Shown here piece after piece: positions 63,468-64,000 of a stretch of 64,000 nt of DNA. The DNA is from Psychroserpens mesophilus (lineage in GTDB: Bacteria; Bacteroidota; Bacteroidia; Flavobacteriales; Flavobacteriaceae): assembly GCF_000826645.1 (NCBI RefSeq), contig NZ_JXJP01000013.1, positions 62,001-126,000 on the forward strand, written 5' to 3'. The translations under genes were made by a program, and so were the position numbers. Each line of letters opens with the position of its first letter. Position 1 is the first letter of the stretch. The notes under the pieces were generated by a model. That model saw only the letters and a list, made by a program, of their open reading frames with translations, searched no databases and was not told the DNA's origin.

Positions 63468-64000
63468 ATGAAAACATTAAAGATAAATTGTAATAATCAG
63501 TCATTCATTTTACATCCTTTTGGTGTTGCATTTTGGGAAGATAAAGAGATGCTATTAATTGCAGATGTACATTTGGGTAAGGTGACACATTTTAGAAAAC
63601 ATGGCAGTGCTGTACCACAAGCATCCATATATCATAATTTTGAACAGTTATCAGTAATTACAGATTATTTTAACCCTAAAACAATATGTTTTCTTGGCGA
63701 TTTGTTTCATAGCTACGTTAACAACGAATGGATTTTATTTAAGGACTGGGTTAAGAAGTTTAATCGGGAAATCGTTCTAATCTCAGGAAACCACGATGTC
63801 ATAGCAACGTCTATGTATGAGGAAATCAATGTCATTGTAAAAAAAGAATGGCTTATCAATGGTTTTCTATTAACACATTATCCAGAATCTAGAAATGATT
63901 TATTTAACTTTTCTGGTCATATCCATCCTGGAATCCGACTACAAGGATTGGGAAAACAGTCTTTAAAGGTGAGTTGTTTTTTGAGAAAAAAACATCAAAT
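63468..64000 (+). CDS. pdeM: Ligase-associated metallophosphoesterase PdeM, 3' end missing
   Basis: The first 177 residues are visible before the window ends. Calcineurin-like metal motifs are present in order: IADVHLGK, FLGDLFHS, ISGNHD, LTHYPES and GHIHPGIR. This is the DNA-damage-response endonuclease/phosphoesterase of the ligase-associated cluster (PdeM). It completes the four-gene set of exonuclease, ligase, helicase and phosphoesterase. The start ATG follows the helicase stop by 18 bases. Confidence 0.9.
   Translation, partial: MKTLKINCNNQSFILHPFGVAFWEDKEMLLIADVHLGKVTHFRKHGSAVPQASIYHNFEQLSVITDYFNPKTICFLGDLFHSYVNNEWILFKDWVKKFNREIVLISGNHDVIATSMYEEINVIVKKEWLINGFLLTHYPESRNDLFNFSGHIHPGIRLQGLGKQSLKVSCFLRKKHQ

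Noticed and set aside
1-64000. CRISPR array or rRNA operon
   Set aside because: No regularly spaced 23-47-base repeats with unique spacers and no rRNA-like sequence; the short tandem repeats found have other explanations.

Overview
The window looks like a chromosomal segment of a marine-type flavobacterium (Bacteroidota, Flavobacteriaceae). It is AT-rich and its promoters resemble the Bacteroidota TTG / TAnnTTTG type. It carries FecI/FecR/TonB-receptor regulation with an STN domain, a protein with a type IX secretion C-terminal sorting domain, many secreted YwqK/MORN and DUF3857 proteins, and a 2-oxoglutarate dehydrogenase locus with a small outer-membrane protein beside it. The species cannot be named from the sequence alone.

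Layout. 1-2.1 kb: the end of an RND efflux operon (TetR, TolC-like, truncated adaptor). 2.2-8.3 kb: polyprenyl synthetase, a small conserved protein, an outer-membrane protein, then odhA/sucA and sucB. 8.3-10.8 kb: a lipoprotein between two near-identical bidirectional terminators, a 36-aa membrane peptide, three tandem minus-strand transcription units each preceded by a perfect 16-bp box TACGTAGTTCTACGTA, a NarL/LuxR response regulator and a retropepsin-like protein. 10.9-12.7 kb: tatD and asparaginase. 12.74 kb: tRNA-Ser(GGA).

12.81-32.23 kb is a 19.4-kb integrated element in the 3' end of that tRNA. It is bounded by a 15-bp direct repeat of the tRNA end, and each end also has tandem 11-bp repeats that look like integrase arm sites. 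All its genes are on the minus strand: integrase, unknown protein, excisionase-type HTH, second HTH, primase-helicase, two small proteins, then a seven-gene, mostly overlapping cargo operon (hsdM, hsdS, membrane protein, DUF262-HNH protein, DUF262 protein, hsdR, YgjP-type metallopeptidase) and a TPR/ExoX-C-like protein. No relaxase or virion genes are visible, so the layout resembles a P4/PICI-like satellite or a non-conjugative defence island.

32.5-64 kb returns to host functions: umuC-umuD, a 1091-aa TPR/MORN-variant protein, two DUF3857 proteins (one without the transglutaminase cysteine), a cysteine-free ArsC-like protein, a stress and signalling group (PA2169-type protein, AraC, CheY-like regulator, PAS histidine kinase, second AraC with 21-bp direct repeats upstream, YciE-like protein), a repeat-expanded lipoprotein pair, a FecI-FecR-TonB receptor-LRR/T9SS operon, and the four-gene ligase-associated DNA repair operon (exonuclease, ligase, DEXH helicase, truncated PdeM).

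The two most interesting points are the response regulator with three 7-2-7 boxes driving tandem small RNAs or a peptide, and the type I restriction operon with two DUF262 proteins and a membrane protein built in between hsdS and hsdR.
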